In this document: in pieces, positions 32,069-41,352 of the stretch
Position numbering within the stretch: position 1 is the stretch's first letter
Layout of the letters: every line of letters starts with the position of its first letter
Source of the DNA: Undibacterium paludis
GTDB lineage: Bacteria; Pseudomonadota; Gammaproteobacteria; Burkholderiales; Burkholderiaceae_D
Direction: 5' to 3'
DNA: 64,000 nt
Assembly: GCF_022568815.1 (NCBI RefSeq)
Contig: NZ_JAKZHX010000015.1
Location: 62,001-126,000, forward strand
Program-made: the position numbers and the translations under genes
The notes under the pieces: generated by a model
Seen by the model: only the letters and a program-made list of their open reading frames with translations
Told to the model about the DNA's origin: nothing
The model's database searches: none

Positions 32069-32466
32069 GTGCCGCAAAGTGGTTGAACAAGGTTAAATGG
32101 GATGAAAACGGCCTGGTCCCGGTGATTGCGCAAGAAGCCAGCAGCAATGATGTACTGATGTTTGCCTGGATGAACCGTGATGCCTTGTCCAAGACCGTGG
32201 AGCTCGGTGAAGCCGTCTACTGGAGCCGTTCACGCAAGAAGCTCTGGCATAAAGGTGAAGAGTCGGGCCATGTACAGAAAATCAAGGAAATCCGCCTTGA
32301 TTGCGATGAAGACGTGGTTCTGCTGAAGATAGAGCAAACTGACAGTATCGCCTGTCATACCGGCCGTCATTCCTGCTTCTTCCAGAAATTTGAAGGCAGT
32401 CTCAACGATGGCGACTGGCAGGCCGTTGATCCTGTCTTGAAAGACCCCGAAAGCATTTACAAATGA
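32065..32466 (+). CDS. hisI: Phosphoribosyl-AMP cyclohydrolase
   Basis: A 133-residue monofunctional cyclohydrolase opening the adenine ring of PR-AMP. Landmarks are [39 protein letters not shown], the metal-binding [10 protein letters not shown], and [10 protein letters not shown]. It is separate from hisE, unlike the fused enteric enzyme. It overlaps hisF by 4 bp. Confidence 0.95.
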   Translation: MSAAKWLNKVKWDENGLVPVIAQEASSNDVLMFAWMNRDALSKTVELGEAVYWSRSRKKLWHKGEESGHVQKIKEIRLDCDEDVVLLKIEQTDSIACHTGRHSCFFQKFEGSLNDGDWQAVDPVLKDPESIYK

Positions 32467-32476
32467 GTACCTTAAC

Positions 32477-32830
32477 ATGACAGCTTCGCAAGAACAGGTC
32501 TTGCAGCACCTGGCCAAGATCATAGAAAGCCGCAAACTGGTGAATGGCGGTGACCCGGACAAGTCCTATGTCGCACGCTTGTTTTCCAAGGGCGATGACG
32601 CCATACTCAAAAAAATTGGTGAAGAAGCAACAGAAACCGTGATGGCCGCCAAGGATGCCCGCGTTTCTGGTGATGCCAGCAAATTATTGTATGAATGTGC
32701 TGACTTGTGGTTTCATTCGCTTGTCATGTTGGCCCAGTATGATCTTGACCCTCAGCAAGTGCTGGATGAACTGGCCAGACGTGAAGGTATCTCTGGTCTT
32801 GAAGAAAAAGCAGCGCGCAAGGACGCCTGA
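32477..32830 (+). CDS. hisE: Phosphoribosyl-ATP pyrophosphatase
   Basis: A 117-residue MazG-like all-helical pyrophosphohydrolase (PR-ATP to PR-AMP). It carries [31 protein letters not shown] and [16 protein letters not shown] with the acidic metal ligands. It lies 10 bp behind hisI and closes the his genes. Confidence 0.94.
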   Translation: MTASQEQVLQHLAKIIESRKLVNGGDPDKSYVARLFSKGDDAILKKIGEEATETVMAAKDARVSGDASKLLYECADLWFHSLVMLAQYDLDPQQVLDELARREGISGLEEKAARKDA

Positions 32831-32868
32831 TACTGGCGGCCTTGAAACCTGCTTGCTTGTTGATATGA

Positions 32869-33252
32869 ATGGATAAAAACGTGGATAACTGCATTTTTTG
32901 TAAGATCGCTGCCAAACAGATTCCTTCCGCCAGCGTGTATGAAGATGAAGAATTGCTGGCTTTTAAAGATATCAATCCGGCTGCTCCTGTGCACCTGTTG
33001 ATTATCCCCAAGCTACATATTGATACTTTATCGTCCATACAACCGGAGCATCATGCTGTCTTGGGTAAAATGCTGGCTTTGGCGCCGAAACTGGCACAGG
33101 AACATGGTTGCGCACCAGTGCAGCAGGCTGATGGCGTCTTGTCAGGAGGATATAAAACCCTGATCAACACCGGACCGGATGGCGGGCAAGAGGTGTATCA
33201 TTTGCATATGCATGTGATAGGCGGCCCCAAGCCATGGCGCGGGCAACGCTGA
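32869..33252 (+). CDS. HIT-family (histidine triad) nucleotide hydrolase
   Basis: A 127-residue HINT-type protein. It has CIFCKIAAKQIPSASVYEDEELLAFKDINPAAPVHLLIIPK and the histidine triad HLHMHVIGGPKPWRGQR. Members hydrolyse purine phosphoramidates. It follows hisE by 38 bp and precedes tatA, an arrangement common in betaproteobacteria, so it may belong to the same transcript. Physiological role unclear. Confidence 0.93.
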   Translation: MDKNVDNCIFCKIAAKQIPSASVYEDEELLAFKDINPAAPVHLLIIPKLHIDTLSSIQPEHHAVLGKMLALAPKLAQEHGCAPVQQADGVLSGGYKTLINTGPDGGQEVYHLHMHVIGGPKPWRGQR

Positions 33253-33327
33253 TTACCGGCCATGCCGGTTAATACCGGCAGGTTCAACTATATTTTCTGA
33301 GAGCAAGGCTCTCACAAGGAGTAAGTA

Positions 33328-33546
33328 ATGGGTTCATTGAGTATCTGGCACTGGTTGATCGTTCTGGTTGTCATCGTGCTGGTTTTTGGCACGAAAAAAC
33401 TCGGTAATGTGGGTTCCGACCTGGGCAAGGCTGTCAAAGGCTTCAAGGATGGTGTCAAAGGTGAAGAAGAAAAACCTGCTGCGTCACAGCAGGTTGCAGA
33501 CAAAAGCACCATTGATGTAGAAGCAAAAGAAAAATCCAAGCTGTGA
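33328..33546 (+). CDS. tatA: Twin-arginine translocase subunit TatA
   Basis: A 72-residue protein with one N-terminal membrane helix ([21 protein letters not shown]) and an amphipathic helix ([20 protein letters not shown]), the TatA/E pattern. It forms the pore-like part of the Tat export system for folded proteins. The Rieske protein at 38388-39002 is a likely substrate. tatB and tatC follow. Confidence 0.95.
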   Translation: MGSLSIWHWLIVLVVIVLVFGTKKLGNVGSDLGKAVKGFKDGVKGEEEKPAASQQVADKSTIDVEAKEKSKL

Positions 33547-33604
33547 TTGTTTTCCGTACTGCTGGTTTGCCTGGCGATTTAACACCTTTTCCCAGCCTGA
33601 TGAC

Positions 33605-34090
33605 ATGATAGACCTGGGAATCAGCAAGCTCGCCCTGATAGGCGTGGTGGCTTTGATCGTGATCGGTCCTGAAAAATTGCCCAGAGTGGCAAGGATGGCT
33701 GGCACACTGCTCGGGCGTGCACAGCGTTACATCAATGAAGTGAAATCCGAAGTCAGCCGCGAGATCGAGCTGGAAGAATTGCGCAAGATGCAGAAAGATG
33801 TGCAAGAAGCCGCTCATAACGTTGAACAGACCATCCATCAGACCTGGTCAGAAGCTGAGCAGGGCATGCGCTCCCTGGAGCAGGAAACCAGTTCTGCTCT
33901 GTTGCACACGGCCACGCCCGAGCAGCTGTCAGTCAAGGTCAAGGATTTCCGTCGCAAAAAACTGGCGCGTACATCTGCTGTGCCTGCCTGGTATAAAAAT
34001 CGCAGTGGTCAAAGACAGCGCGTGATCTCCGGCGCCGCCAGGATGGCGCGCCATAGAGTCAACACGCGTTCCGGCAGCAGTTTCTTTTAA
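33605..34090 (+). CDS. tatB: Twin-arginine translocase subunit TatB
   Basis: A 161-residue protein: an N-terminal membrane helix (DLGISKLALIGVVALIVIGPEKLP), the amphipathic segment VARMAGTLLGRAQRYI, and a long charged, partly coiled-coil tail (residues 45-105). It forms the signal-peptide receptor with TatC. The C-terminus is basic and variable. Start at 33605; tatC starts 45 bp downstream. Confidence 0.93.
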   Translation: MIDLGISKLALIGVVALIVIGPEKLPRVARMAGTLLGRAQRYINEVKSEVSREIELEELRKMQKDVQEAAHNVEQTIHQTWSEAEQGMRSLEQETSSALLHTATPEQLSVKVKDFRRKKLARTSAVPAWYKNRSGQRQRVISGAARMARHRVNTRSGSSFF

Positions 34091-34135
34091 TTTCCCGCTT
34101 ATGTTTTTGCGCACTTTTAAATTGGCGGTATTCGC

Positions 34136-34909
34136 ATGAGCGAGCATACGGAACAAGGTCCCGAAGAAAGTTTCATTTCCCACCTGGTGGAGTTGCGAGA
34201 CCGGCTGGTCAAGTCCATGTATGGTCTGGGTATTGCCTGTGCCGCCCTGATGTTGTGGCCCGGGCCTTCGGCGATTTACGACTTTCTCGCACAGCCCATG
34301 CTGGCATCGCTGCCTGCCGGTTCGAAAATGATTGCGACCGGCGTTATCTCGCCATTCCTGGTCCCGATGAAGGTGACTTTGCTGGTCGCATTCATGCTCG
34401 CCTTGCCCTGGATTCTCTACCAGATATGGGCTTTCGTTGCACCCGGTTTGTACACCCATGAAAAACGGCTGGTGGCGCCGCTGGTGATTTCTTCATCTGT
34501 CCTGTTCCTTTGCGGCGTGGCATTCTGTTATTTCCTGGTGTTTGGCCGTGTCTTCAAATTCATCAATGAATTTGCCCCAACATCGATCAGCGTTGCACCG
34601 GACATTGAGAATTACCTGGACTTCATTATTTCCATGTGCCTGGCTTTTGGTGTGACCTTTGAGGTGCCGGTGGTGGTAGTGGTGCTGGTGCGCATGGGCC
34701 TGGTGCCGCTGGAAAAACTCAAGGCCATACGCTCTTATGTCGTCGTCGGTGCATTCGTGATTGCCGCCATCGTGACGCCACCTGATATCGTCAGCCAGTT
34801 TTCACTGGCCATACCGATGTGGGTTTTGTATGAGCTGGGTTTGCTGCTTGCCCCCATGTTTGTCAGGGCAACTCAGGCGCCGGTAACTGATGAATCAGAC
34901 AATCAATGA
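34136..34909 (+). CDS. tatC: Twin-arginine translocase subunit TatC
   Basis: A 257-residue polytopic protein with six membrane helices and the TatC signatures FISHLVELRDRLVKS and FVAPGLYTHEKR, plus FGVTFEVPVVVVVLV. It binds the twin-arginine signal. The stop abuts the stop of the convergent DUF2461 gene with no gap. Confidence 0.96.
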   Translation: MSEHTEQGPEESFISHLVELRDRLVKSMYGLGIACAALMLWPGPSAIYDFLAQPMLASLPAGSKMIATGVISPFLVPMKVTLLVAFMLALPWILYQIWAFVAPGLYTHEKRLVAPLVISSSVLFLCGVAFCYFLVFGRVFKFINEFAPTSISVAPDIENYLDFIISMCLAFGVTFEVPVVVVVLVRMGLVPLEKLKAIRSYVVVGAFVIAAIVTPPDIVSQFSLAIPMWVLYELGLLLAPMFVRATQAPVTDESDNQ

Positions 34910-35590
34910 TCAGGCGCTGACTGGGGCGGATCTCAACCAGCTGACCAGCGGCAAGGCGCTGCGATAGGCCGTCAGCAGGGTCTTTTTCAGTTCGTCGCTG
35001 TCCATTCCCTTCATCGGGCATTCTGTCCAGACCATGAAATTTTTCAGCTTGATCTGTTCTATATGGGGCAGATCGGCGTCAAAGCCCTTGGGCGGGCGTT
35101 GTAGCTTGCCTTCTTCCTGGAGGGTGCCAAAATACTGCTTGAGTTTCTTGTCTTTCAGGACCTTCGCAAAACCCTTCGGGTCAGCCACGATATGATTGCG
35201 GATCGCTTTCAGTCGGTCAGAAGGTGGCATGTATTCACCAACTGCATAGAACAGGCGACCCGTACCGTCCATTTGGAAGTAGTATGCAGGACCACCGCCT
35301 TCACTGGGCTTTTTGCGGCCACTGGGTACGATGGATGAAGAAAATGTCGTTTTGTAAGGCGATTTGTCATGGGCGAAACGTACATCACGATTGATGCGGA
35401 ATAAGGCTTTTTTCGGCTCCAGGCCGATGATGGCTGGATCAAACTTGCTGATCTCGGCAATCATTTCTGTGACCAGTTGTAAAAATTCTGCACGCAGGAT
35501 GTCATAGCGTGGCTTGTTCATGACGAACCAGGCGCGGTTATTGTTTTCGCCCAGTTCGGATAAGTAGGCTTTCAGGTCGATCAGGTGCAT
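34910..35590 (-). CDS. DUF2461 family protein
   Basis: A 226-residue protein of the DUF2461 / TIGR02453 type. It shows LKAYLSELGENNNRAWFVMNKPRYDILRAEFLQLV, RINRDVRFAHDKSPYKTTFSS, YYFQMDG and GEYMPPSDRLKAIRN. Its biochemical function is unknown. It probably shares a transcript with the DegS-like protease, which ends 7 bp upstream on the same strand. It converges on tatC. Confidence 0.88.
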   Translation of the reverse strand: MHLIDLKAYLSELGENNNRAWFVMNKPRYDILRAEFLQLVTEMIAEISKFDPAIIGLEPKKALFRINRDVRFAHDKSPYKTTFSSSIVPSGRKKPSEGGGPAYYFQMDGTGRLFYAVGEYMPPSDRLKAIRNHIVADPKGFAKVLKDKKLKQYFGTLQEEGKLQRPPKGFDADLPHIEQIKLKNFMVWTECPMKGMDSDELKKTLLTAYRSALPLVSWLRSAPVSA

Positions 35591-35597
35591 GGTGTCC

Positions 35598-36773
35598 TTA
35601 TTCTTTCGATTCTTCTTTGCGTGCTGTCGGGCGTTTGCCTATCAAGACATCGAGTGTAGGTTCCTTGGTATCACGCAAAACCGTGATTTTGGCCTTGTTG
35701 CCCGGTTTTAACTGCGCCACCAGGTTCAGCATCTGGGTCGTGTCGCCGACAGGCTTGCCTTCGATGGCAATCAGGATATCGCCTGGCTTCATGCCCGCCT
35801 TGTCAGCCGGGCCGCCACGGATGACACCGGCAATGATCGCGCCGGATTTTTGTTTGAGACCAAAACTGTCAGCCAGTTCGGGTGTGATGTCCTGTGGCTC
35901 CACGCCTATCCAGCCACGCACTACATGACCGTTGGTGATGATGGATTCCATCACAGTCTTGACGGTGGTCACCGGTATGGCAAAGCCTATGCCGACCGAA
36001 CCGCCAGTCTGTGAATAAATGGCCGTGTTGACACCAAGCAGGTTACCGTTGACGTCAACCAGCGCGCCACCGGAATTGCCGGGATTGACGGCAGCATCAG
36101 TCTGGATAAAGTTTTCAAAGGCGTTTTCTGTCAGGTTGTTGCGGCCAACGGCAGAGATGATGCCCATGGTGACAGTCTGCCCAACGCCAAAGGGATTGCC
36201 TATGGCGAGTACCACATCGCCAACCGCCGCCTGGTCAGAGCGTCCAAAGGTGATGGCTGGCAAGTTCGGTACATCAATCTTGATGACGGCCAGGTCGGTT
36301 TCAGGATCAGTGCCGACCACCTTGGCGCTGGCCTTGCGGCCATCAGACAGCGCTACTTCTATGTCATCGGCAGATTCGACGACGTGGTTATTGGTCAGGA
36401 TATAACCCTGGTCGCTGACGATGACCCCCGAACCAAGGCTGGACAGGCGTTCTGCCTGGGGATTTTGCTGCTCGCCAAAAAAACGTCGGAGGAAAGGATC
36501 ATTGAGTAAAGGGTTGCGGCGCTGGCGCACTTCTTTCGAGGTGAAAATGTTGACCACCGAAGGCATCGCGTGCTTGGCCGCCGCGCTATATGAACTCTGT
36601 GCCAGCACGCTATTGGCCGGCGCTTCTTTCACGTTGACGCCGGCATTCAGGGTCTGGGTCTGCCGGGGGTTGTAACCGGCTTTCACCCAATCGGGTTTCA
36701 AGGTGGTTACAATAAACCAGATAGCAAGACCGACAGTGATAGTTTGAGCAAACAATAACCAAAGACGACGCAT
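35598..36773 (-). CDS. Membrane-anchored trypsin-like serine protease (HtrA / DegS type)
   Basis: A 391-residue protease with one N-terminal membrane anchor (LWLLFAQTITVGLAIWFIVT). The trypsin domain has the triad His in TNNHVVE, Asp in TDLAVIK and Ser in GNSGGALV. A single C-terminal PDZ domain follows (GAIIAGVIRGGPADKAGMKPGDILIAIEGKPV). One PDZ plus an anchor is the DegS layout, and such proteases cut regulators or damaged proteins in the periplasm. I chose ATG 36773; the longer frame from 36830 would overlap nif3. Only 14 bp separate it from the divergent nif3 gene, so each promoter may lie inside the other gene. Confidence 0.92.
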   Translation of the reverse strand: MRRLWLLFAQTITVGLAIWFIVTTLKPDWVKAGYNPRQTQTLNAGVNVKEAPANSVLAQSSYSAAAKHAMPSVVNIFTSKEVRQRRNPLLNDPFLRRFFGEQQNPQAERLSSLGSGVIVSDQGYILTNNHVVESADDIEVALSDGRKASAKVVGTDPETDLAVIKIDVPNLPAITFGRSDQAAVGDVVLAIGNPFGVGQTVTMGIISAVGRNNLTENAFENFIQTDAAVNPGNSGGALVDVNGNLLGVNTAIYSQTGGSVGIGFAIPVTTVKTVMESIITNGHVVRGWIGVEPQDITPELADSFGLKQKSGAIIAGVIRGGPADKAGMKPGDILIAIEGKPVGDTTQMLNLVAQLKPGNKAKITVLRDTKEPTLDVLIGKRPTARKEESKE

Positions 36774-36787
36774 AGAGAGCTTACAGT

Positions 36788-37549
36788 ATGAAATCAGTGA
36801 ATCGGGATGATTTAGCGCAATTCCTGGCAAAAGAATTGCAAGTCAATTACTTTCGTGATTATTGCCCAAACGGCGTACAGGTGGAAGGGCGCAGCACGAT
36901 TAAACACCTCGTCAGCGGGGTGACCGCCAGTTTAGCATTATTAGAAAAAGCGGTGGAAATGCAAGCTGATGCCGTACTCGTGCATCATGGTTATTTCTGG
37001 CGTGGTGAAGACATGCGTGTCATTGGTCAAAAACACAAGCGTCTTAAACTGCTGCTGGAACAGGACATATCACTGTTCGCTTATCATTTGCCGCTCGACA
37101 GTCATGCCGATTTTGGCAATAACATAGGCCTGGCTCGTCATTTGGGTATTACTCCTGACGGGCGATTTGGCGAGAATGACCTAGGTTGGCTTGGTATGCT
37201 GGATAATCCGGAGATCGCCACCCTGGAGGATCTGGCCATGCATATAGAATTGAAGCTGGGGCGCAAGCCTTTGTTGATAGGGGAACCTGCAGCCAGACCT
37301 GGTCGTGTGGCCTGGTGTACCGGTGCTGCGCAAAATATGCTGGATCAGGCCATTGCTGCCGGCGCCAATGTCTATCTGAGTGGTGAAATTTCCGAGCCTA
37401 CCGTGCACCTGGCCAGGGAATCAGGCGTAGGCTATGTCGCTTGCGGCCATCATGCGACCGAACGTTTTGGCGTACAGAACCTCGGCGAATTCATCGCCAG
37501 ACAGTTTGGCATACGCCATACTTTTGTGGATATTGATAATCCTGTGTGA
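36788..37549 (+). CDS. Nif3-like dinuclear metal-centre protein (YbgI type)
   Basis: A 253-residue Nif3/NGG1p-interacting factor family protein. The metal-binding His pair is in VLVHHGYFWRGEDM and further His residues are in LPLDSHADFGNN and ACGHHATERFGV. Members bind two metal ions; some act as GTP cyclohydrolase-like or unknown hydrolases. It is divergent from the DegS-like gene with a 14-bp gap and convergent with mscL across a strong hairpin. Confidence 0.92.
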   Translation: MKSVNRDDLAQFLAKELQVNYFRDYCPNGVQVEGRSTIKHLVSGVTASLALLEKAVEMQADAVLVHHGYFWRGEDMRVIGQKHKRLKLLLEQDISLFAYHLPLDSHADFGNNIGLARHLGITPDGRFGENDLGWLGMLDNPEIATLEDLAMHIELKLGRKPLLIGEPAARPGRVAWCTGAAQNMLDQAIAAGANVYLSGEISEPTVHLARESGVGYVACGHHATERFGVQNLGEFIARQFGIRHTFVDIDNPV

Positions 37550-37571
37550 AGAGCAGGAATTATTCTTTTGA

Positions 37572-37606
37572 CTACGCTCCCTGTCAGGTTCTGACAGGGA
37601 GCGTAG
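37572..37606. terminator. Perfect 16-bp hairpin between convergent nif3 and mscL genes
   Basis: CTACGCTCCCTGTCAG and its exact reverse complement CTGACAGGGAGCGTAG are separated by 3 nt. No T-run directly follows on either strand. It lies between convergent genes and is best read as a bidirectional transcript end, though the stem is unusually long and perfect. Confidence 0.6.
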
Positions 37607-37624
37607 CGGGTATCAGTCCTGATG

Positions 37625-38044
37625 TTATTTTTTCAGGGAATCGCGGATTTCGCGCAATAGCAAAATATCTTCCGCGGTGACCTCGGGCGCGGGTTCCGGA
37701 GCCGGTTCTGCCTTTTTCAAGGCATTGACCAGTTTCACCATCTGGAAGATCACAAAAGCCAGGATGACAAAACTGAGTGTCACTGTCAGGAAATTACCGT
37801 AAGCGATCACACCGCCCGCCTTCTTGGCTTCTGCCAATACCAGGTGTGTTCCCTGCCCATTCAGGGGAATGTAGTAATTCGAAAAATCGAGACCGCCGAC
37901 AATGCGGCCTATCACAGGCATGACAATATCACCGACCAGGGAGTCAACGATTTTGCCAAAGGCTGCACCGATAATCACACCTACCGCCAGGTCGACAACA
38001 TTGCCGCGGCTGATAAAGGTTTTAAATTCTTGCAACATACCCAT
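37625..38044 (-). CDS. mscL: Large-conductance mechanosensitive channel
   Basis: A 139-residue inner-membrane channel that opens on osmotic downshock. The N-terminal [41 protein letters not shown] is highly typical. The second helix is [21 protein letters not shown]. The C-terminal helix [10 protein letters not shown] closes it. I chose ATG 38044, which has GGAG at the right distance; a start at 38077 would add 11 residues not seen in the family. Confidence 0.95.
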   Translation of the reverse strand: MGMLQEFKTFISRGNVVDLAVGVIIGAAFGKIVDSLVGDIVMPVIGRIVGGLDFSNYYIPLNGQGTHLVLAEAKKAGGVIAYGNFLTVTLSFVILAFVIFQMVKLVNALKKAEPAPEPAPEVTAEDILLLREIRDSLKK

Positions 38045-38387
38045 AGAAAATCTCCGGTTTGATGGGCAAAAAGACATGCCCGAAAAATAAGTAACAAGAT
38101 TTTAATGCGCAAAGACGGCAAAAAGCTTGAATTTGACATCGCTTTTTTGTCAATTTTCTTTTCTGCCCGTGCCTGAATACTGCCTATTGCATGGAATTTT
38201 GTGCTCAATCATGACTTTGACCTAGTCTTAATTGGAAAATCAGGCTTGAATTGTTGAAAAATGCCTGCAAGTTGGCGTTTCAGATATCTTTTTCTTTAAA
38301 ACCATATCCGCCTCATTTATAATTTAAGGTTGCTAGAAGCTGGGTTTTGCTTCATCAAGTTTTGATTATTGACAGATTGGGGTTGGT
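38045..38387. other. Intergenic region between mscL and petA
   Basis: A 343-bp divergent region. The part near petA carries the promoter at 38295-38323. The rest is AT-rich with no supported open frame or strong hairpin. Confidence 0.4.
38295..38323 (+). promoter_or_regulatory. Candidate sigma-70 promoter of petABC
   Basis: TTTAAA (38295-38300), a 17-bp spacer and a consensus TATAAT (38318-38323) lie 65 bp before the petA start. Confidence 0.6.
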
Positions 38388-39002
38388 ATGAGTATCGAAA
38401 AGCAGGTCGATTCCGGCCGTCGCGGTTTGCTCGTCGCCACTTGCGCAGCGGGTGGTGTGGCTGGCTTGGCAACGGCAGGAGCGCTGGTAAGCACTTTCCA
38501 GCCATCCGAGCGCGCCAAGGCGGCGGGTGCTCCGGTGGAGGTGGACATTTCGGCCTTGAAACCAGGCGAAATGCAAACGACGGAATGGCGCGGTAAGCCA
38601 GTGTGGATTCTGAAACGCACACCAGAGATGATGGACAGTCTGAAAAAGACTGAAGACAAGGTCGCCGATCCAAAATCGGAAAAACCTTACACAATGGCGA
38701 TGCCTGAATACTGCGACAAGCAGACTCGTTCACGCAAAGAACATAGCGATATCCTGGTGACAGTCGGTATCTGTTCCCACCTGGGCTGCTCCCCAAGCTC
38801 CAAGTTCCAGGCAGGTGCACAGCCCTCTTTGCCAGATGACTGGAATGGCGGCTTCCTCTGCCCATGCCATGGTTCGACTTTCGACCTGGCCGGCCGTGTA
38901 TATAAAAACAAACCGGCGCCACAAAACCTGGACGTGCCTCCCCATATGTTTTTGTCGGATACCAAAATCGTCATCGGTAAAGATGAGAAAGGCGAGGCTT
39001 AA
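38388..39002 (+). CDS. petA: Ubiquinol-cytochrome c reductase, Rieske iron-sulfur subunit
   Basis: A 204-residue Rieske protein of complex III. Its N-terminus has a Tat-type anchor (DSGRRGLLVATCAAGGVAGLATAGALV). The 2Fe-2S ligands are in CSHLGCS and CPCHGST. It accepts electrons from ubiquinol and passes them to cytochrome c1. It is first in petABC, 2 bp before petB. It very likely depends on the tatABC genes nearby for export. Confidence 0.96.
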   Translation: MSIEKQVDSGRRGLLVATCAAGGVAGLATAGALVSTFQPSERAKAAGAPVEVDISALKPGEMQTTEWRGKPVWILKRTPEMMDSLKKTEDKVADPKSEKPYTMAMPEYCDKQTRSRKEHSDILVTVGICSHLGCSPSSKFQAGAQPSLPDDWNGGFLCPCHGSTFDLAGRVYKNKPAPQNLDVPPHMFLSDTKIVIGKDEKGEA

Positions 39003-39004
39003 TC

Positions 39005-40414
39005 ATGGCATTTGTTGAGAAAAAACTCCCGGCAGACGCGCCTGTCGTAGACAAGGCCCTCAACTGGGTTGATTCGCGTTTCCCGCTGACCAAACTGTGG
39101 AATGATCAATGGGGCAAGTATTATGCGCCAAAGAACTTCAACTTCTGGTACATCTTCGGCTCATTGGCGATGCTGGTTCTGGTTATCCAGATCGTGACCG
39201 GTATCTTCCTGGTCATGCATTACAAACCAGATGCCAACCTGGCGTTCGCTTCTGTTGAATACATCATGCGTGAAGTACCCTGGGGCTGGCTGGTGCGTTA
39301 TATGCACTCTACCGGCGCTTCGGCCTTCTTCATCGTGGTCTACCTGCATATGACCCGTGCCTTCCTGTACGGTTCTTATCGCAAGCCACGTGAACTGATC
39401 TGGCTGTTCGGTTTTGCCATTTTCCTGTGCCTGATGGCCGAAGCCTTCTTCGGTTACCTGCTGCCTTGGGGTCAGATGTCTTACTGGGGTGCTCAGGTTA
39501 TTGTCAACCTGTTTGGCGCTATTCCTTTCATCGGTCCTGACCTGTCCCTGTGGATACGTGGTGACTATGTGGTGTCTGATGCGACATTGAACCGCTTCTT
39601 CTCCTTCCACGTGATTGCGATTCCCCTGGTATTGCTGGGTCTGGTGGCTGCTCACCTGATCGCCCTGCATGAAGTGGGTTCTAACAATCCTGACGGTATC
39701 GAGATCAAGGAAAACCTGGGCCCTGACGGTCATCCTCTGGATGGTATCCCTTCCCACCCTTACTACACTTTCCACGATATTTTTGGCGTGACAGTGTTCC
39801 TGACTATCTTCAGTGCAGTGGTTTTCTTTGCACCGGAAATGGGTGGTTACTTCCTGGAATACAATAACTTCATCCCGGCAGATTCTCTGAAAACGCCTCC
39901 GCATATTGCTCCTACCTGGTACTTCACGCCTTTCTACTCGATCTTGCGTGCAACCACTTCCGAGTTCCTGTATGTCGTTCAGTTCGGCGCAGCAGCTTAT
40001 GTTGCCCTGATCTGGCTGACCACCAAACTGCCACAATTGCTGAAAATCGCGATTGCCGCAGTTGCCCTGGTGGCCATCGTCGGCATGATGCCTTTTGGCC
40101 TTGATGCAAAATTCTGGGGTGTGGTGTTGTTTGGCGGTTCTGTCGTGATCCTGGCTTTCCTGCCATGGCTTGATGTTTCCCCGGTTAAATCCATCCGTTA
40201 TCGCCCTGACTGGCACAAATATGTGTACATCGTCTTCGGGATCGTTTTCATCACTTTGGGTTACCTGGGTGTGGAACCGCCATCCCCTGTACGTGAACGT
40301 ATTTCCCAAGTTTGCGCACTGATTTATTTCAGCTTCTTCCTGCTGATGCCATGGTGGAGTGCAATGGGAACATTTAAGCCCGTGCCTAAGCGCGTTACTT
40401 TTGCAGCGCACTGA
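39005..40414 (+). CDS. petB: Ubiquinol-cytochrome c reductase, cytochrome b
   Basis: A 469-residue cytochrome b with the haem-binding helices (GWLVRYMHSTGASAFFIVVYLHM, FFSFHVIAIPLVLLGLVAAHLIALHEVG), the Qo-site PPHIAP-type motif (TPPHIAPTWYFTPFYSILR) and C-terminal extra helices as in full-length bacterial cytochrome b. It carries the quinol oxidation and reduction sites. It is co-transcribed with petA and petC. Confidence 0.97.
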   Translation: MAFVEKKLPADAPVVDKALNWVDSRFPLTKLWNDQWGKYYAPKNFNFWYIFGSLAMLVLVIQIVTGIFLVMHYKPDANLAFASVEYIMREVPWGWLVRYMHSTGASAFFIVVYLHMTRAFLYGSYRKPRELIWLFGFAIFLCLMAEAFFGYLLPWGQMSYWGAQVIVNLFGAIPFIGPDLSLWIRGDYVVSDATLNRFFSFHVIAIPLVLLGLVAAHLIALHEVGSNNPDGIEIKENLGPDGHPLDGIPSHPYYTFHDIFGVTVFLTIFSAVVFFAPEMGGYFLEYNNFIPADSLKTPPHIAPTWYFTPFYSILRATTSEFLYVVQFGAAAYVALIWLTTKLPQLLKIAIAAVALVAIVGMMPFGLDAKFWGVVLFGGSVVILAFLPWLDVSPVKSIRYRPDWHKYVYIVFGIVFITLGYLGVEPPSPVRERISQVCALIYFSFFLLMPWWSAMGTFKPVPKRVTFAAH

Positions 40415-40436
40415 GAAATAGCGAGGAAGAACAAGC

Positions 40437-41201
40437 ATGAAATTACTTAAAAAACTGATCGCTGTAGCGGCACTGGCGCCTGCACTGGCCCTGGCAAACA
40501 GCGGGACTTTCCCACTGGATCAAGCACCTAACCGTTCTACGGACATGGCTGCCCTGCAAAACGGCGCCAAGCTGTTTGTTAACTATTGCCTGAACTGCCA
40601 CTCGGCTTCAGCCATGCGTTACAACCGCTTGAAAGACATTGGTCTGACAGATGAGCAGATCAAGCAGAATCTCTTGTTCACCGGTGAAAAAGTCGGCGAC
40701 CTGATGAAAAATACCATGGCTCCCAAAGACGCCAAGGCCTGGTTTGGTGCAGTACCACCGGATTTGTCCGTGATCGCCCGCGCTAAAGCCTCTGAAGCAG
40801 GAAGTGGCGCCGACTGGTTGTACACTTATCTGCGTACTTACTACAAAGATGATTCACGTCCGACCGGCTGGAACAACATGGTATTTCCTAACGTCGGCAT
40901 GCCGCATGTACTGTGGGAATTGCAAGGTACACGTACTGTGAAGATGGTTGAAGAAAAAGACGCGCATGATGAATCCAAAACGGTTCATAAATTTGCCGGC
41001 TTTGAAACTGTCAAACCTGGCACGATGACTGCCCTCGAGTATGACAATGCGGTTGGCGACCTGGTTGCCTACCTGCAGTGGATGGGTGAACCAGCACAAA
41101 GTACACGCAAACGCCTCGGTGTGTGGGTACTGATGTTCCTGGCTGGCCTGGCGACTCTGGCATGGCGCCTGAACGCTTCGTACTGGAAAGAAGTAAAATA
41201 A
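40437..41201 (+). CDS. petC: Ubiquinol-cytochrome c reductase, cytochrome c1
   Basis: A 254-residue cytochrome c1 with a signal peptide (cleavage after LALA, about residue 20), one haem c site CLNCH preceded by LFVNYCLN, the axial Met region NVGMPHVLWELQG and a C-terminal membrane anchor (LGVWVLMFLAGLATLAWRL). It passes electrons from the Rieske centre to soluble cytochrome c. Operon end; sspA follows 151 bp later. Confidence 0.96.
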   Translation: MKLLKKLIAVAALAPALALANSGTFPLDQAPNRSTDMAALQNGAKLFVNYCLNCHSASAMRYNRLKDIGLTDEQIKQNLLFTGEKVGDLMKNTMAPKDAKAWFGAVPPDLSVIARAKASEAGSGADWLYTYLRTYYKDDSRPTGWNNMVFPNVGMPHVLWELQGTRTVKMVEEKDAHDESKTVHKFAGFETVKPGTMTALEYDNAVGDLVAYLQWMGEPAQSTRKRLGVWVLMFLAGLATLAWRLNASYWKEVK

Positions 41202-41352
41202 ATGTAAGCTTTCTGGTCTGCACTACAACTGGTGCAAACCGGGAAATTTTTGAGATCGTCCGTTTTTCTCCGTCGTAGACGGACGTGTAATCCCAGGGGT
41301 GAGGTGCGCAAAAATGGCTCCTCGCCCTGATCGTTTCTAAGGAACTATAAAA
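41202..41352 (+). other. sspA leader with two hairpins
   Basis: CGTCCGT (41257-41263) pairs with ACGGACG (41279-41285). Farther on, AGGGGTGAGG can pair with CCTCGCCCT. Neither is followed by T's, so they are leader structures of unknown role. Confidence 0.3.

Noticed and set aside
39161..40438. 425-codon minus-strand open frame opposite petB
   Set aside because: It is an antisense shadow of the cytochrome b gene, with a composition full of His, Gln and Arg and no domain.
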